DNA from: M3007 sp964646615
GTDB lineage: Bacteria > Bacteroidota > Bacteroidia > Chitinophagales > Saprospiraceae
NCBI GenBank assembly: GCA_964646615.1
Contig: CAZYEV010000049.1
Location: forward strand, 15,018-79,017
Direction of reading: 5' to 3'
DNA length: 64,000 nt
This document shows, piece by piece, positions 46,142-55,341 of the stretch; within the stretch, counting starts at the first letter, position 1; every line of letters begins with the position of its first letter. The notes under the pieces are model-generated. The model was not told the DNA's origin. It was given only the letters and a program-made list of their open reading frames with translations, and did not search any database. The translations under genes and the position numbers were made by a program.

Positions 46142-47281
46142 TCAGCGCCAGCGCCTACCCTTCCACCAATAACGCCGAACTACCAGCGACGCCAGCCCAA
46201 CCATCGTCAGGTAAATAGTGTGGGTCAGCAATGCCGACCAGAAATGGCCGAGATGCTTTTTCTGATGAAAAAAAGCGGTCATTTCGCGCAGCAGTCTCCC
46301 GTCGGCCCAGGCTTTGGCGCTCAAAAGCAACAGTGCAATACCGCCCAAAGGCGGGCACCAGAGTGCTAATAGCGCATTGCAAACAACACCGAACGGCACT
46401 GCCCACAATAGCGCCAGCACGGCCTGCAGCCGCCGGTTCGTCCAGCCCGTATTTTTGGTGCCCCAGCGCAGCCGCTGTTGAAAAAAGGCCCTAACTGTAG
46501 GGCAGGGCTGTGTTTGCACGGTAGCGCCCGCATTTTTTAAGAAAAAAATCTCCTCTATGGGCAGTTTAGCCAGCAAGAACATATCGTCGCCGGAAGCGCG
46601 GTGTGCATTGTCGGCAAAGCCGCCTATGCGCTCGAAGGTGGCCTTTGGGTAGCAAAGATTGGCCCCATTGCCCATGGCAAACCAACGGCGGGCAAGTGCT
46701 GCGCCCGTGATGCCCATAGTGGCGGCTATGTCGAGCGCCTGAAAGCACTCCCATCCCTTGCGCGCCTGAAGCGCAACGGGCGCGACAATGGCGCTGGGTC
46801 TCCGCTTTTCATAAGCCGAAGCCAACAGCCAGAGCCAGCGCGGGGGTGCCAAGCAATCGGCATCGGTCGTAACGATGAGTTCGCCGCGCGCACAGGCGAT
46901 GCCCCGGCTCAGGGCGCTCTTTTTACCCGGTGGAGCAGAGGGTTGGGTCTCACTCAGGCGCAGCAGGCGAATTTCATCGGGATGAGCAGCCACCAATCTG
47001 GCCATGCGCTCGGCTGTGTCGTCTTCGGAATAATCATCCACCACCACAATCTCGCGCAGCACAGCCGGATAATTACAGGCCAGAACGGAACGCACACAGG
47101 CCTCAATGTTCGCCGCCTCGTTGCGCGCGGCAATGACGACCGAAACCCGAACACCGGGCCGGAAGTCTGCAGGCGCTTCCCACACCAGCATGGAGCGCCA
47201 TGTGTGCAGCACTGCCCGCAACAGCAAGAGATAGCCGGATGCCAGGAGCAAACAGACTGCAGCATAAGCATACAGCAGCAT
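46142..47281 (-). CDS. Membrane-bound family 2 glycosyltransferase
   Basis: A 379-residue GT2 enzyme. One N-terminal helix (AYAAVCLLLASGYLLLLRA) precedes the GT-A domain: VSVVIAARNEAANIE, EIVVVDDYSEDDTAE, TTDADCLAPPRW (DxD) and, at the acceptor loop, ASGDDMFLLAKL and QRLRWGTKNTGW (Q/RxxRW). Two to three C-terminal helices (AVLALLWAVPFGVVCNALLALW, LTHTIYLTMVGLASLVV) complete a processive-type or lipid-anchored transferase layout. Sugar and acceptor are unknown. It begins ten bases after porQ on the same strand, so both may be expressed together. Confidence 0.9.
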   Translation of the reverse strand: MLLYAYAAVCLLLASGYLLLLRAVLHTWRSMLVWEAPADFRPGVRVSVVIAARNEAANIEACVRSVLACNYPAVLREIVVVDDYSEDDTAERMARLVAAHPDEIRLLRLSETQPSAPPGKKSALSRGIACARGELIVTTDADCLAPPRWLWLLASAYEKRRPSAIVAPVALQARKGWECFQALDIAATMGITGAALARRWFAMGNGANLCYPKATFERIGGFADNAHRASGDDMFLLAKLPIEEIFFLKNAGATVQTQPCPTVRAFFQQRLRWGTKNTGWTNRRLQAVLALLWAVPFGVVCNALLALWCPPLGGIALLLLSAKAWADGRLLREMTAFFHQKKHLGHFWSALLTHTIYLTMVGLASLVVRRYWWKGRRWR

Positions 47282-47291
47282 GAGACGCCAC

Positions 47292-48365
47292 TCAGAACAG
47301 TTCGCGCACGTTGGTGCTCAGCCCAAAGTGAACGATGCCGCCAGCGATATGGTAGGAGGCATAGCCAAAATCCACGCGGAAGCGGCTGACGCGGAAGCCC
47401 ACGCCTGCGGAGAAGCCGGCCAGGCTGCGGAAGTTGCGCACGGTCAGTTCGCGCCGGCGCAAGTGGTTGTAACCTAAGCGGATGCGGAAGGACTCCGTCT
47501 GGCCCAGCAGGAACTCGCCGTTGAAGATGAGGTGCCGGAAAAAGTTATCTATGGCCGGATTGCCCTCCGAAGGTTCGCCCCCGCCGAAGAGGAGCGGATT
47601 TTGCGGTCGCAGCGCGGGGTCGTCGTAGCGGATGTCCCACTGGTGCAGGTGATGGGCAATAACGGTAAGGCGGAAGGGCAGGTAGCGCAGGCGTTTGCTG
47701 AAGGCCACCTGAAGGTCGAAGGGCAGGTCTTCGCGCACGTCCTGATAGCGGGCCAGCTGGGTGCCGGCGTTGCGCACAACTGCCGCCATCGAGAACAGGC
47801 TGGCCGTATCCACGTACAGCACACCCACATCAGTGCTCAGAGCCGAAGCGCGGTACATATCTAAGGCCGACACGGCAAACCGGGCATTGAGGCCCAGCGA
47901 CCATCTGGGGCTGAGCAGACGCGCAGCGCCGAGGGTGAAGGCCGTCTCGGCGGCGCGCACCTGTCCCTGAATGTTGCCGAACTCGTCGGCCATCGGAATA
48001 TCGCCGTAGCCTACGTGCTGGATGGAGGCGTGAAGTGTCGCATCCAGTGCTCCGACATGGTGAGCATAGGCCGCATAGCTGTGCTGGATGCCGGCCAGCA
48101 GGAAGTTGTGCTGCAGCGATACCTGGCCGTTCATGGCCGGATTGAGGGCCGCAGGATTGAAGGCAGCCAGCGCTGCGTCGTCGTCGCGCACCGAAAGCAC
48201 GACACCGCCCAGCGCCGTGGCGCGCGCAGAAGGCGAAAGGGTCAGAAACCTGAAAACGTGCCGCCCGCCCGTAACCTGGGCAAAAGCAGGTGGCTGAGCC
48301 GCCATAAACAAAAACATGAGCACCCAGAGCGGGTTGGCAGCAAGGTGTAACGATGGCATTGGCAT
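47292..48365 (-). CDS. porQ: Type IX secretion system protein PorQ
   Basis: A 357-residue outer-membrane protein: signal peptide with VLMFLFMAAQPPAFA, then GGRHVFRFLTLSPSARATALG and VVLSVRDDDAALAAFNPAALN, which are PorQ hallmarks, followed by alternating strands of a beta-barrel. PorQ is needed for T9SS export in Porphyromonas and binds PorZ at the surface. The gene supports the presence of T9SS, matching the sorting domains of the proteins at 13506 and 58961. ATG 48365 is used; another ATG at 48359 and a TTG at 48371 are in frame. The downstream GT2 gene is 10 bases away. Confidence 0.88.
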   Translation of the reverse strand: MPMPSLHLAANPLWVLMFLFMAAQPPAFAQVTGGRHVFRFLTLSPSARATALGGVVLSVRDDDAALAAFNPAALNPAMNGQVSLQHNFLLAGIQHSYAAYAHHVGALDATLHASIQHVGYGDIPMADEFGNIQGQVRAAETAFTLGAARLLSPRWSLGLNARFAVSALDMYRASALSTDVGVLYVDTASLFSMAAVVRNAGTQLARYQDVREDLPFDLQVAFSKRLRYLPFRLTVIAHHLHQWDIRYDDPALRPQNPLLFGGGEPSEGNPAIDNFFRHLIFNGEFLLGQTESFRIRLGYNHLRRRELTVRNFRSLAGFSAGVGFRVSRFRVDFGYASYHIAGGIVHFGLSTNVRELF

Positions 48366-48411
48366 GGTCAATTCCCCAAAAAAGTAGTGTAAGACGAGGC
48401 GCTGCAGGCCT

Positions 48412-49026
48412 TTACTGGCCGGCGGCGGTGGAGTCGCGACTCCACAGGGTGCGGCATCGCCCTTTTTGGCACCACATCAGGCGTTCGAGTTGCCCGTTGG
48501 TGTCGTATAATCGCAAGGTATCGTGTTCGTTGTCGCCCTCGAGATACATTCCCTGGGCCTTGAGGCGCCCATTTTCATACCATTCGGTGAAAGGGCCGTT
48601 CTCCTCATTGTCGCGCAGGGTTACCTTTTCGCGCAGGGTGCCGTTGGGGTACCAGCGCGTGCTGAGGCCCTGCAGTTTGCCGCGCACAAAGGTTTGTTCC
48701 AAATGCTTTTGCCCGTTTTCAAAGTAGAGCACTACCGGGCCGTGGTGTATGCCGTGGTCGTAGTGCTCCACCTGTTCGGGCCGACCGTTGGGGTAGAAGA
48801 GGGTTCGAGTGCCGTGGAGGGAGTCGTTTTCGTAGTGTGCCTCTTCGCGCAGCTGTCCTCGGGCGTCGAAGCGCTGATAAAGGCCATGACGGGCATAATC
48901 CTTCTTGCGGCGCTCGAAGCGCTCTAATTCGCCGTATTCGTTGCGGACTTCTACGGTTTCAATATCAGCGGTGCAGGCGCATAGCAAGCACATCAACAGA
49001 AGCGAAAGTAATAAGCGAGCAGGCAT
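48412..49026 (-). CDS. YwqK/MORN-repeat lipoprotein
   Basis: A 204-residue lipoprotein: signal LLLSLLLMCLLCAC. The mature part consists of repeats with a NG...G...Y pattern: GTRTLFYPNGRPEQVEHYDH, GPVVLYFENGQKHLEQTF, STRWYPNGTLREKVTLRD and FTEWYENGRLKAQGMYLEGD. Annotation pipelines name this family after Bacillus YwqK and describe it as an antitoxin, but no toxin gene is adjacent. The MORN-like beta hairpins may bind lipid or protein. ATG 49026 best matches the signal peptide. The porQ gene follows 46 bases downstream. Confidence 0.85.
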   Translation of the reverse strand: MPARLLLSLLLMCLLCACTADIETVEVRNEYGELERFERRKKDYARHGLYQRFDARGQLREEAHYENDSLHGTRTLFYPNGRPEQVEHYDHGIHHGPVVLYFENGQKHLEQTFVRGKLQGLSTRWYPNGTLREKVTLRDNEENGPFTEWYENGRLKAQGMYLEGDNEHDTLRLYDTNGQLERLMWCQKGRCRTLWSRDSTAAGQ

Positions 49027-49153
49027 GACGGAAAAGATCAGCATAGGCCATTGAGCGATTTTTCCTGTGGCAAAGTTCGATGCAACAGGCTTACTCCCGT
49101 TGCATAAAAACAGCCGACAAGAAACAGGACAGAGCGACCGGCAAGGCACTTCC

Positions 49154-50152
49154 TCAAAACCGCCCTTCCAGAAACGCCTGCACGTCGGCGGCGGATTGTT
49201 CGGCATTTTCCTCCTGAGGCCAATGGCCAGTGTTCTGGTAAATGCGCAAGAGGGCTTTTCGGATGCGGCGATGGAATTCGTAGGCGTATTCGGGCGACAG
49301 GATGGCGTCTTCGGCGCCCCACATGATGAGGGTGGGCACGCTGATATTTTCCACTATTTCGGCAGGTGGGCGGTTGTCGCCGGTGGTGGCGCGGTCGGTG
49401 AAGGCTTTTCGGTTACCGGTGCGGCGCATCAGGTCGTGGTGGCGACGCACTAAGGTGTTGCTGACGCGGCTGTCGTCGGCATAGACTTGTTCCAGGAAGG
49501 CCCGCACGGCAGCGCGCGGTGTGATGCGCCACAGGAGGCGGTTGAGTATCGGTGTTTTGGCCACTGTGTAGAGCAAGGACGTTTTCTTGGGCTCAAAGCC
49601 CAGGGCATTGCTCAGGATAAGTTTGCGCAGGCGCTGCGGGCGCTGGCTGGCATAGACCCAGGCAATTTGAGCGCCCAGGCCATTGGCCGCCAGATGAAAG
49701 CGCCGCAGCTGAAGCGCCTGCGTGAAGCGCTCCAGAAAGTCGGCATACATGAAAGCACTGTAGCTGCGCTGCGGGTGTGGCCCTGTAAGGCCGAAACCAG
49801 GCAGGTCGAGGCTGATGACCTGGTACTGTTTCGAGAGCACTTCCGTCCAAACGGCCCAGGTATGGAGACTACTGTTGGCGTCGTGCAGCAGAACGATGGG
49901 TTCGCCGCGTCCGCTCATGCGGTAGTGCACAATCATGCCGTCCATTTCCAGGAAATGCGAGTCCGGGTAAGCATAGCGCGCCGCCAGCTCGTGCGGAGGG
50001 AGGTCGCCGTACCAGTTGAGTGTCAGCCACCCTACCGCTACCAACAGCAATGCCCACCGCAACAGTCGCCACGGTGAGAAGCGTCGAACGTTGCTTTTGC
50101 TGAATGCGGCCCAAAGGTCAGCCAGAAAGGGTAGCCGTTTGTCCATAGGCAT
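49154..50152 (-). CDS. Alpha/beta-hydrolase-fold protein with serine nucleophile replaced by glycine
   Basis: A 332-residue protein with an N-terminal membrane anchor (LLRWALLLVAVGWLTLNW). The hydrolase fold is complete: HYRMSGRGEPIVLLHDANSS, the DLPGFGLTG strand, an acid in WGAEDAIL, and the catalytic-type His in TGHWPQEE. The nucleophile elbow reads LAANGLGAQIA (154-163), so the expected Ser at 158 is Gly (codon GGC). Oxyanion residues HG are HD. It is therefore probably inactive as a hydrolase, or uses another mechanism. The ATG directly follows the TAG of the DUF4199 gene with no gap, so translation is likely coupled. Confidence 0.85.
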   Translation of the reverse strand: MPMDKRLPFLADLWAAFSKSNVRRFSPWRLLRWALLLVAVGWLTLNWYGDLPPHELAARYAYPDSHFLEMDGMIVHYRMSGRGEPIVLLHDANSSLHTWAVWTEVLSKQYQVISLDLPGFGLTGPHPQRSYSAFMYADFLERFTQALQLRRFHLAANGLGAQIAWVYASQRPQRLRKLILSNALGFEPKKTSLLYTVAKTPILNRLLWRITPRAAVRAFLEQVYADDSRVSNTLVRRHHDLMRRTGNRKAFTDRATTGDNRPPAEIVENISVPTLIMWGAEDAILSPEYAYEFHRRIRKALLRIYQNTGHWPQEENAEQSAADVQAFLEGRF

Positions 50153-50674
50153 CTATCGGGAAGCGCGCCGCGCCAGTACGATGAAAGCGGCCAGCACAAA
50201 GCCGCCGATAGCGCCCATGCCAAAGCGCATGAGCACCGGGCCAAGCGGTTGCACTGGGTTTTCCAGCGCCCTGTTGATCTCTTCCAGCCCCTGGCGCAGC
50301 TGGCTGGCCCCTTGCGGGTCGCCGGTGCCGCGACTCAGCTGCGCCTCAATGCTCTCCTTCTGCACAAGCAATTCCAGACGCACCAGCTCCGGGTCGGCTA
50401 AGTGCAGGCCGTAATAAAAAAGCCAGTAAGCCAGATTGATGAGAATAAACACCGCAAAAGGCGCGCGCACCTGATGGCGAAACTCACGCTCTGTCCCGTG
50501 CTGCACATCTTCGGCCTGAGCCGCGCGGTACATGAAGAGGACATAGAGCACTATGGAGGCCCATTGCCAGGCCGTGTGGATAAAAGTCTCCCGACCAATG
50601 CTGTACAACAGGGTAAAATAGAGCACGACCACTAAGCCGCCCAGCAGACCATTTTGCAAAATGTGGTTTTTCAT
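50153..50674 (-). CDS. DUF4199 family membrane protein
   Basis: A 173-residue protein with helices at about 8-25 (LLGGLVVVLYFTLLYSIG), 35-50 (AWQWASIVLYVLFMYRA), 70-90 (PFAVFILINLAYWLFYYGLH) and 148-168 (FGMGAIGGFVLAAFIVLA). This four-helix layout with a charged loop (EDVQHGTEREFRHQVRA) matches DUF4199, a Bacteroidota inner-membrane family of unknown role. The gene has a TACCTTTG element 37 bases upstream and is immediately followed by the hydrolase-fold gene, suggesting a two-gene operon. Confidence 0.85.
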   Translation of the reverse strand: MKNHILQNGLLGGLVVVLYFTLLYSIGRETFIHTAWQWASIVLYVLFMYRAAQAEDVQHGTEREFRHQVRAPFAVFILINLAYWLFYYGLHLADPELVRLELLVQKESIEAQLSRGTGDPQGASQLRQGLEEINRALENPVQPLGPVLMRFGMGAIGGFVLAAFIVLARRASR

Positions 50675-50711
50675 GTAAAAAATCTCGGATGTCGAATGTC
50701 GCTGCGTTGGG

Positions 50712-50719
50712 CAAAGGTA
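50712..50719 (-). promoter_or_regulatory. Bacteroidota -7 element TACCTTTG
   Basis: On the minus strand, 37 bases upstream of the DUF4199 ATG. Confidence 0.5.
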
Positions 50720-50791
50720 CGGGCGTTTCGGGTAAGGTGCTGTTTTTCAGCGATTACCTTTCAAATCGGGCGAGACAAAGAGCCACGGAGG

Positions 50792-51787
<996 letters not shown>

Positions 51788-51815
51788 ACGGCGGGCGATG
51801 TGCGTCTGTGCCCGG

Positions 51816-51823
51816 CAAAGGTA
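51816..51823 (-). promoter_or_regulatory. Bacteroidota -7 element TACCTTTG for moxR
   Basis: On the minus strand, 28 bases upstream of the MoxR ATG. Confidence 0.5.
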
Positions 51824-52005
51824 AAGTCAAATCAAAGTGGCTTCGAGCGTTACAGGCATTCGCCCGCCGTTTTTTAACCGGAGAAAATGCCGTACAGATA
51901 CACCATGAGCAGCGACAAGGCCGCCCCCGGATATCTACTATTCATGATTGCTTGGCTCAAGCAGAAACGCGATGCACCCCTTTTGAAAAAAAGATGACCA
52001 CAAAG

Positions 52006-52032
52006 GAACTACCACCCTTAGTCCCGTAGTTC
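52006..52032 (+). promoter_or_regulatory. Hairpin upstream of the ECF sigma factor gene
   Basis: GAACTAC (52006-52012) pairs perfectly with GTAGTTC (52026-52032) over a 13-base loop. It could be an operator or an mRNA leader structure; no T-run follows. Confidence 0.3.
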
Positions 52033-52087
52033 TAAGTGCGTGAATGAGCCGCAAAAAGCCTGCACAGCAACCAAATCGGCCCTTCAT

Positions 52088-52684
52088 ATGGAAGACTCTA
52101 ACGCTACCCGCCCAGACCACACAACACTCTTCAACCGCGAACTTGCGCCGTTGGACGATGATCTGTTCCGCTATGCCTGCTGGCTGACGGGCGATCGCTC
52201 GCGCGCTGAAGACCTCGTTCAGGAAACCTACCTGCGCGCCTGGCGTTTCCTCGATAACTACCTTCCGGGCACCTACGCGAAGGCCTGGCTTTTCCGAATT
52301 TGCAGAAACCTGTTTGTCAACGAATACCGCCGGAACGGCCGACAGCCGCATATGCTGAGCTACGAAGACTGGTCAGGCTCCTCAGAAAGCAAAAACTTTC
52401 TTGCTCAGGATCCGCACCACGCAGCCATCAGTGAAGAGGTGATGCTTGCCATTAACACCTTGTCCGAGCGCGCCCGTTCAATGGTGCTCTTAGACACACA
52501 GGGCTTTACTTATCAGGAAATTGCCGACATCCACAAAGTCCCTATTGGTACCGTCCGCTCTACGCTGCACCGCGCTCGCGCCAAACTGGCCAAACTGCTT
52601 GGCGAATACGCGCGGCAAAAAGGCTATAATATTGATGGAGAAGCTGTTGTAGAAGACCCTCTTCTGGACAGCAGGGTTGGATAA
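52088..52684 (+). CDS. ECF-type RNA polymerase sigma factor
   Basis: A 198-residue sigma-70 family protein. Region 2 is DDLFRYACWLTGDRSRAEDL and VQETYLRAWRF, giving core and -10 recognition; region 4 is MVLLDTQGFTYQEIADIHKV and PIGTVRSTLHRARAKLAKLL, the -35 HTH. The linker EYRRNGRQPHMLSYEDW is typical of Bacteroidota ECF factors that are not linked to a FecR anti-sigma. No anti-sigma gene follows; instead there is a perfect terminator. ATG 52088 is chosen over GTG 52040. Confidence 0.93.
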   Translation: MEDSNATRPDHTTLFNRELAPLDDDLFRYACWLTGDRSRAEDLVQETYLRAWRFLDNYLPGTYAKAWLFRICRNLFVNEYRRNGRQPHMLSYEDWSGSSESKNFLAQDPHHAAISEEVMLAINTLSERARSMVLLDTQGFTYQEIADIHKVPIGTVRSTLHRARAKLAKLLGEYARQKGYNIDGEAVVEDPLLDSRVG

Positions 52685-53004
52685 TGCAACAAACGGGGTT
52701 CGCTGTGCACGCGGTTGGCCCCGTTTGTTTTTTGCGCCAGCCCCCAGTCAAGATTACTCGCATGTTCCAATTTTGCTAAGATCGCTTTCGTCAGCACTTT
52801 ACTTACAAACCTATCACATTCACTCTCTGCTTATTCGTTAACCTGCCACCGTGCGCCTATAAAACCATCTCCGCCATGCCTATCGCTCCGTCTTTTTGGG
52901 ATGTATGTCCTCTTGAGTCCTCCCCGTTGGGAGCTGAAAAAGCGATAGGCAGTCCCTTCCGCATGGTCGGAGGGCGCATCGCTGGCCCAAACCTCTTAGT
53001 TGGT
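52685..53004 (+). other. Region after the sigma factor gene
   Basis: Contains the sigma factor terminator (52688-52733) and then about 270 bases without a recognised gene. An in-frame ATG at 52876 would extend the small gene at 53005 to 126 residues, but its N-terminal half is not convincing. Confidence 0.45.
52688..52733 (+). terminator. Intrinsic terminator of the ECF sigma factor gene
   Basis: AACAAACGGGG (52688-52698) pairs perfectly with CCCCGTTTGTT (52719-52729), followed by a T-run. Confidence 0.88.
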
Positions 53005-53256
53005 ATGAAAAATGCAGTCAAATCACCGAAAGTTACGCCCGTAGATGTGGACAATCTGCCGACGTCGTCGCCTTCCTATCTGAATAACCGACCACTGGAT
53101 GACAACGCCCCTCAATCCTTAGAAGACCTCGACAACAACCTCGACCCGGATGCCTTTCGCGCCTTCCTACGCGATTACCTACCCAACCCAAAAGCACCTG
53201 AACGACTCAAAGCCTGGATTCGCGAACTGCCTTATCGCGAACCCAAACTGAAATAA
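53005..53256 (+). CDS. Small acidic hypothetical protein, 83 residues
   Basis: Start MKNAVKSPKVTPVDVDNLPT, then an acidic, helical half (PQSLEDLDNNLDPDAFRAFL) ending in IRELPYREPKLK. There is no signal peptide or membrane segment and I recognise no family. It is flanked by strong terminators on both sides (52688-52733 and 53288-53334), which supports a separate transcription unit. A longer start at 52876 is possible. Confidence is limited by length. Confidence 0.4.
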   Translation: MKNAVKSPKVTPVDVDNLPTSSPSYLNNRPLDDNAPQSLEDLDNNLDPDAFRAFLRDYLPNPKAPERLKAWIRELPYREPKLK

Positions 53257-53287
53257 CCCCACGCGGGGCATTCTGGCAAAAACACCG

Positions 53288-53334
53288 TCTCCCCACTTGT
53301 GCGCAAAAACGAATAAGTGGGGAGAGATTTTTTT
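53288..53334 (+). terminator. Intrinsic terminator
   Basis: TCTCCCCACTT (53288-53298) pairs perfectly with AAGTGGGGAGA (53315-53325), followed by GATTTTTTT. It supports real transcription of the small gene at 53005-53256. Confidence 0.85.
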
Positions 53335-53357
53335 CGAAGCGATAGGATAGGCTTCGA
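53334..53357. repeat. Short inverted repeat next to the terminator
   Basis: TCGAAGC (53334-53340) and GCTTCGA (53351-53357) flank a 10-base loop, directly after the terminator T-run. Possibly a second terminator or a protein site for the methylase gene downstream on the minus strand. Confidence 0.35.
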
Positions 53358-53497
53358 CGAAGCGCCGTAGCGGTTTTGAGAAACTGCGGTCTCGCAAAAA
53401 TCATATGCTTACCGGATGTCAGAATAAAAAGCCAGGGCATAAGACCGGCGTCGGTTCTACAGCCTGATCAGATGTTAATGCGATTCCCTCGTGCGAT

Positions 53498-54373
53498 TTA
53501 CCACTTGGCGCTGTCCGTAATAATGAGCTCGTACTTTTTCAAATGGTGGGTGGTCTTCATGGGTATGCTACGGTAAGGCAAGCCGAATTTTTCAGCCAAT
53601 AAGCGCACCTCTGTCGTGTCGTCATAAGTCATCATAAAATGACCCTTTATACGGCTGGCTAAAGCGAAAAGACGCTCGTGGTCTATTTCGGAGTGGGTGT
53701 ATAGTCTTTTACCGGCCACGGTGTACGGCGGGTCTATGAAAAATACGGCCGACGGAGCGTCTAAGTGAGACTCGATAACCGGAAAGGCATCTCCTCGAAT
53801 GAAGGTAATTTTATGTTTAATACGTTCTATTGCTCGAATGCGTCGGTAAAGCGTTTGAGGATACCAGCGTGAAGCGAGACCCTTTCCATTTTCGCCGTTT
53901 TTCATCTTTCCAGAGCCCCTTGCCAGGATGCCTCCGTGAAGTATGCGATTTCTCAAAATTGTTTTAAATGCCATACTGCAAACATCTCTCGCCTCGAGAT
54001 GCATTTCACGCTGGACATTTTCCGGAGTAAATTCAAAATGCAATATACGATCGGCCAGCCAATCTCCATGTCCTTGAAGAATAGTCTCCCACACAGCGGC
54101 CACCTCTTCATCTAATTCCACCATAGTAATACTATGGGCCAGATTCTCAAAAGCAACTGTCAGACTAACGATGCCTCCACCCGCAAATGGCTCAATAAAA
54201 TGCGCATCAGGGGGAAACGATCGCATCCACTCGCGTATCCAGGGTACCAGCCAGGTTTTCCCGCCCGGATATCGAAATGGGCTCCGCTGAGGCACTGAAG
54301 CAACGTTAACCACTCCCCCCTGCTCCATGTAGAAAGAGGAGTCTTCCAGAATATCAAAAAGTTCTAATTGCAT
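53498..54373 (-). CDS. DNA adenine methylase, D12 (Dam-like) class
   Basis: A 291-residue N6-adenine methyltransferase. The N-terminal motif X block is FRYPGGKTWLVPWI (33-46), the AdoMet motif I is HFIEPFAGGGIVSL (58-71) and the catalytic motif IV is DPPY (214-217). The order X-I-IV with a central target-recognition insert (about 120-180) fits the alpha/D12 group. It should protect host DNA against the adjacent NotI-like nuclease, whose gene ends three bases upstream on the same strand. M.NotI itself methylates cytosine, so the recognition site of this pair is probably not GCGGCCGC. Confidence 0.92.
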   Translation of the reverse strand: MQLELFDILEDSSFYMEQGGVVNVASVPQRSPFRYPGGKTWLVPWIREWMRSFPPDAHFIEPFAGGGIVSLTVAFENLAHSITMVELDEEVAAVWETILQGHGDWLADRILHFEFTPENVQREMHLEARDVCSMAFKTILRNRILHGGILARGSGKMKNGENGKGLASRWYPQTLYRRIRAIERIKHKITFIRGDAFPVIESHLDAPSAVFFIDPPYTVAGKRLYTHSEIDHERLFALASRIKGHFMMTYDDTTEVRLLAEKFGLPYRSIPMKTTHHLKKYELIITDSAKW

Positions 54374-54376
54374 AGC

Positions 54377-55253
54377 CTATTGTCCTATCAAGTCAGATAA
54401 AACAGGTGCATCGGGCGGGTTCGTATCTAAGGCCTCATCCAATCGGCGTTGCAAATAGGAAACAAATGTTTCCATACTACCCGGCAGAGGCGAGGAAATC
54501 TTGAGTAATGCGGGCATAAAATTCGTGTACACCGTTTCTACGAGGGTTAAGCGAAGAGTACCAGTTGCTTCATTAGGGATTAGATCGTATAAAAACCAGG
54601 CGACTTCCGCATCTTTTTTAGGTACGCGCGGCAATTCAGGTAAAGTCTCAAAAAATGTATTTTGCAGTACAATTGCTTGCTTTTTGCCCCATGTGTGAAA
54701 GATGCCTCCTTTGTATGTCATCTGGGGAAGTAATCGCTTCCTGGAGGAGGACAGATAATCGGGCCGAGGCATCCCATTTCTTCGAGGCCATGAAAAATCG
54801 GGATCGAGGTTATCCATGTATGCCAGAAATATGTTCCTCAAATTGCCGGAGATGTAAACTGCCTGCACTTCTATGGAGCCAAAGTCAAGAAGACGACCAT
54901 GTTTATCGTAAGAGACCAGCACAAAATCAATATTGCCTGCCGGTTGCCCGCGAAGGTCTGTTAGACGAACCTCGGTCATAGAGGTCCATCGGCTGTTTTC
55001 CCCCAAAAAAGAATGAAGCGGCATGTTCCAGAATAATCCAGTCCTCTCGGAAACGCACCGGACATGTGATAATGCGCTTTTGTCCGTGAAATATCGAGCA
55101 AACGCCCAAAGGAGCATTGGCTTTGTCTTTCGTACAATTGGGTACCTTGTTATGAAAAGGGCAAAGGCATTGCCTTCTGTAACGATTGGCCTGCTCGGAG
55201 GAATCATGAACCGGGAAGCCAAAAACTTCTGCTAATGGATTTTCTTCCAACAT
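54377..55253 (-). pseudogene. NotI-family restriction endonuclease, frameshifted in a T6G5 tract
   Basis: Two overlapping minus-strand frames encode one protein. The first (ATG 55253) gives LAEVFGFPVHDSS and the four-cysteine iron-binding set C31, C40, C52, C64 (CPF, NCTK, GVCS, TCPV) that marks NotI-type enzymes. The second frame carries the nuclease core, GNIDFVLVSYD ... DFGSIEVQAVYISGN, of the PD-(D/E)xK type. Joining them needs removal of one G from GGGGG, which turns FFFGGKQ into FFFGENSRW and yields about 291 residues. The tract TTTTTTGGGGG spans 55000-55010. The change may be authentic phase variation, a fixed mutation, or a sequencing error. A methylase gene follows directly. Base composition is lower in GC than most neighbours. 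Confidence 0.85.
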
Positions 55254-55341
55254 AACTACCTTAAAAACAGACGATTGGAATTTCCGCTTGCATCATTTCC
55301 GCCTCAGCAAGCCACCGAGAAGGCATGCTAACAGCTCCCCT

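Larger units (their letters stand above)
51788..52087. other. Divergent spacer between MoxR and ECF sigma factor genes
   Basis: Holds the MoxR promoter element and a hairpin at 52006-52032 close to the sigma factor gene. An in-frame GTG at 52040 could extend the sigma factor but adds no conserved residues. No other gene is supported. Confidence 0.5.

Noticed and set aside
54377..55222. The 281-residue frame read as a complete stand-alone nuclease from its first ATG
   Set aside because: Its first about 70 residues have no NotI similarity, whereas the overlapping frame carries the conserved cysteines; one shifted gene explains both.
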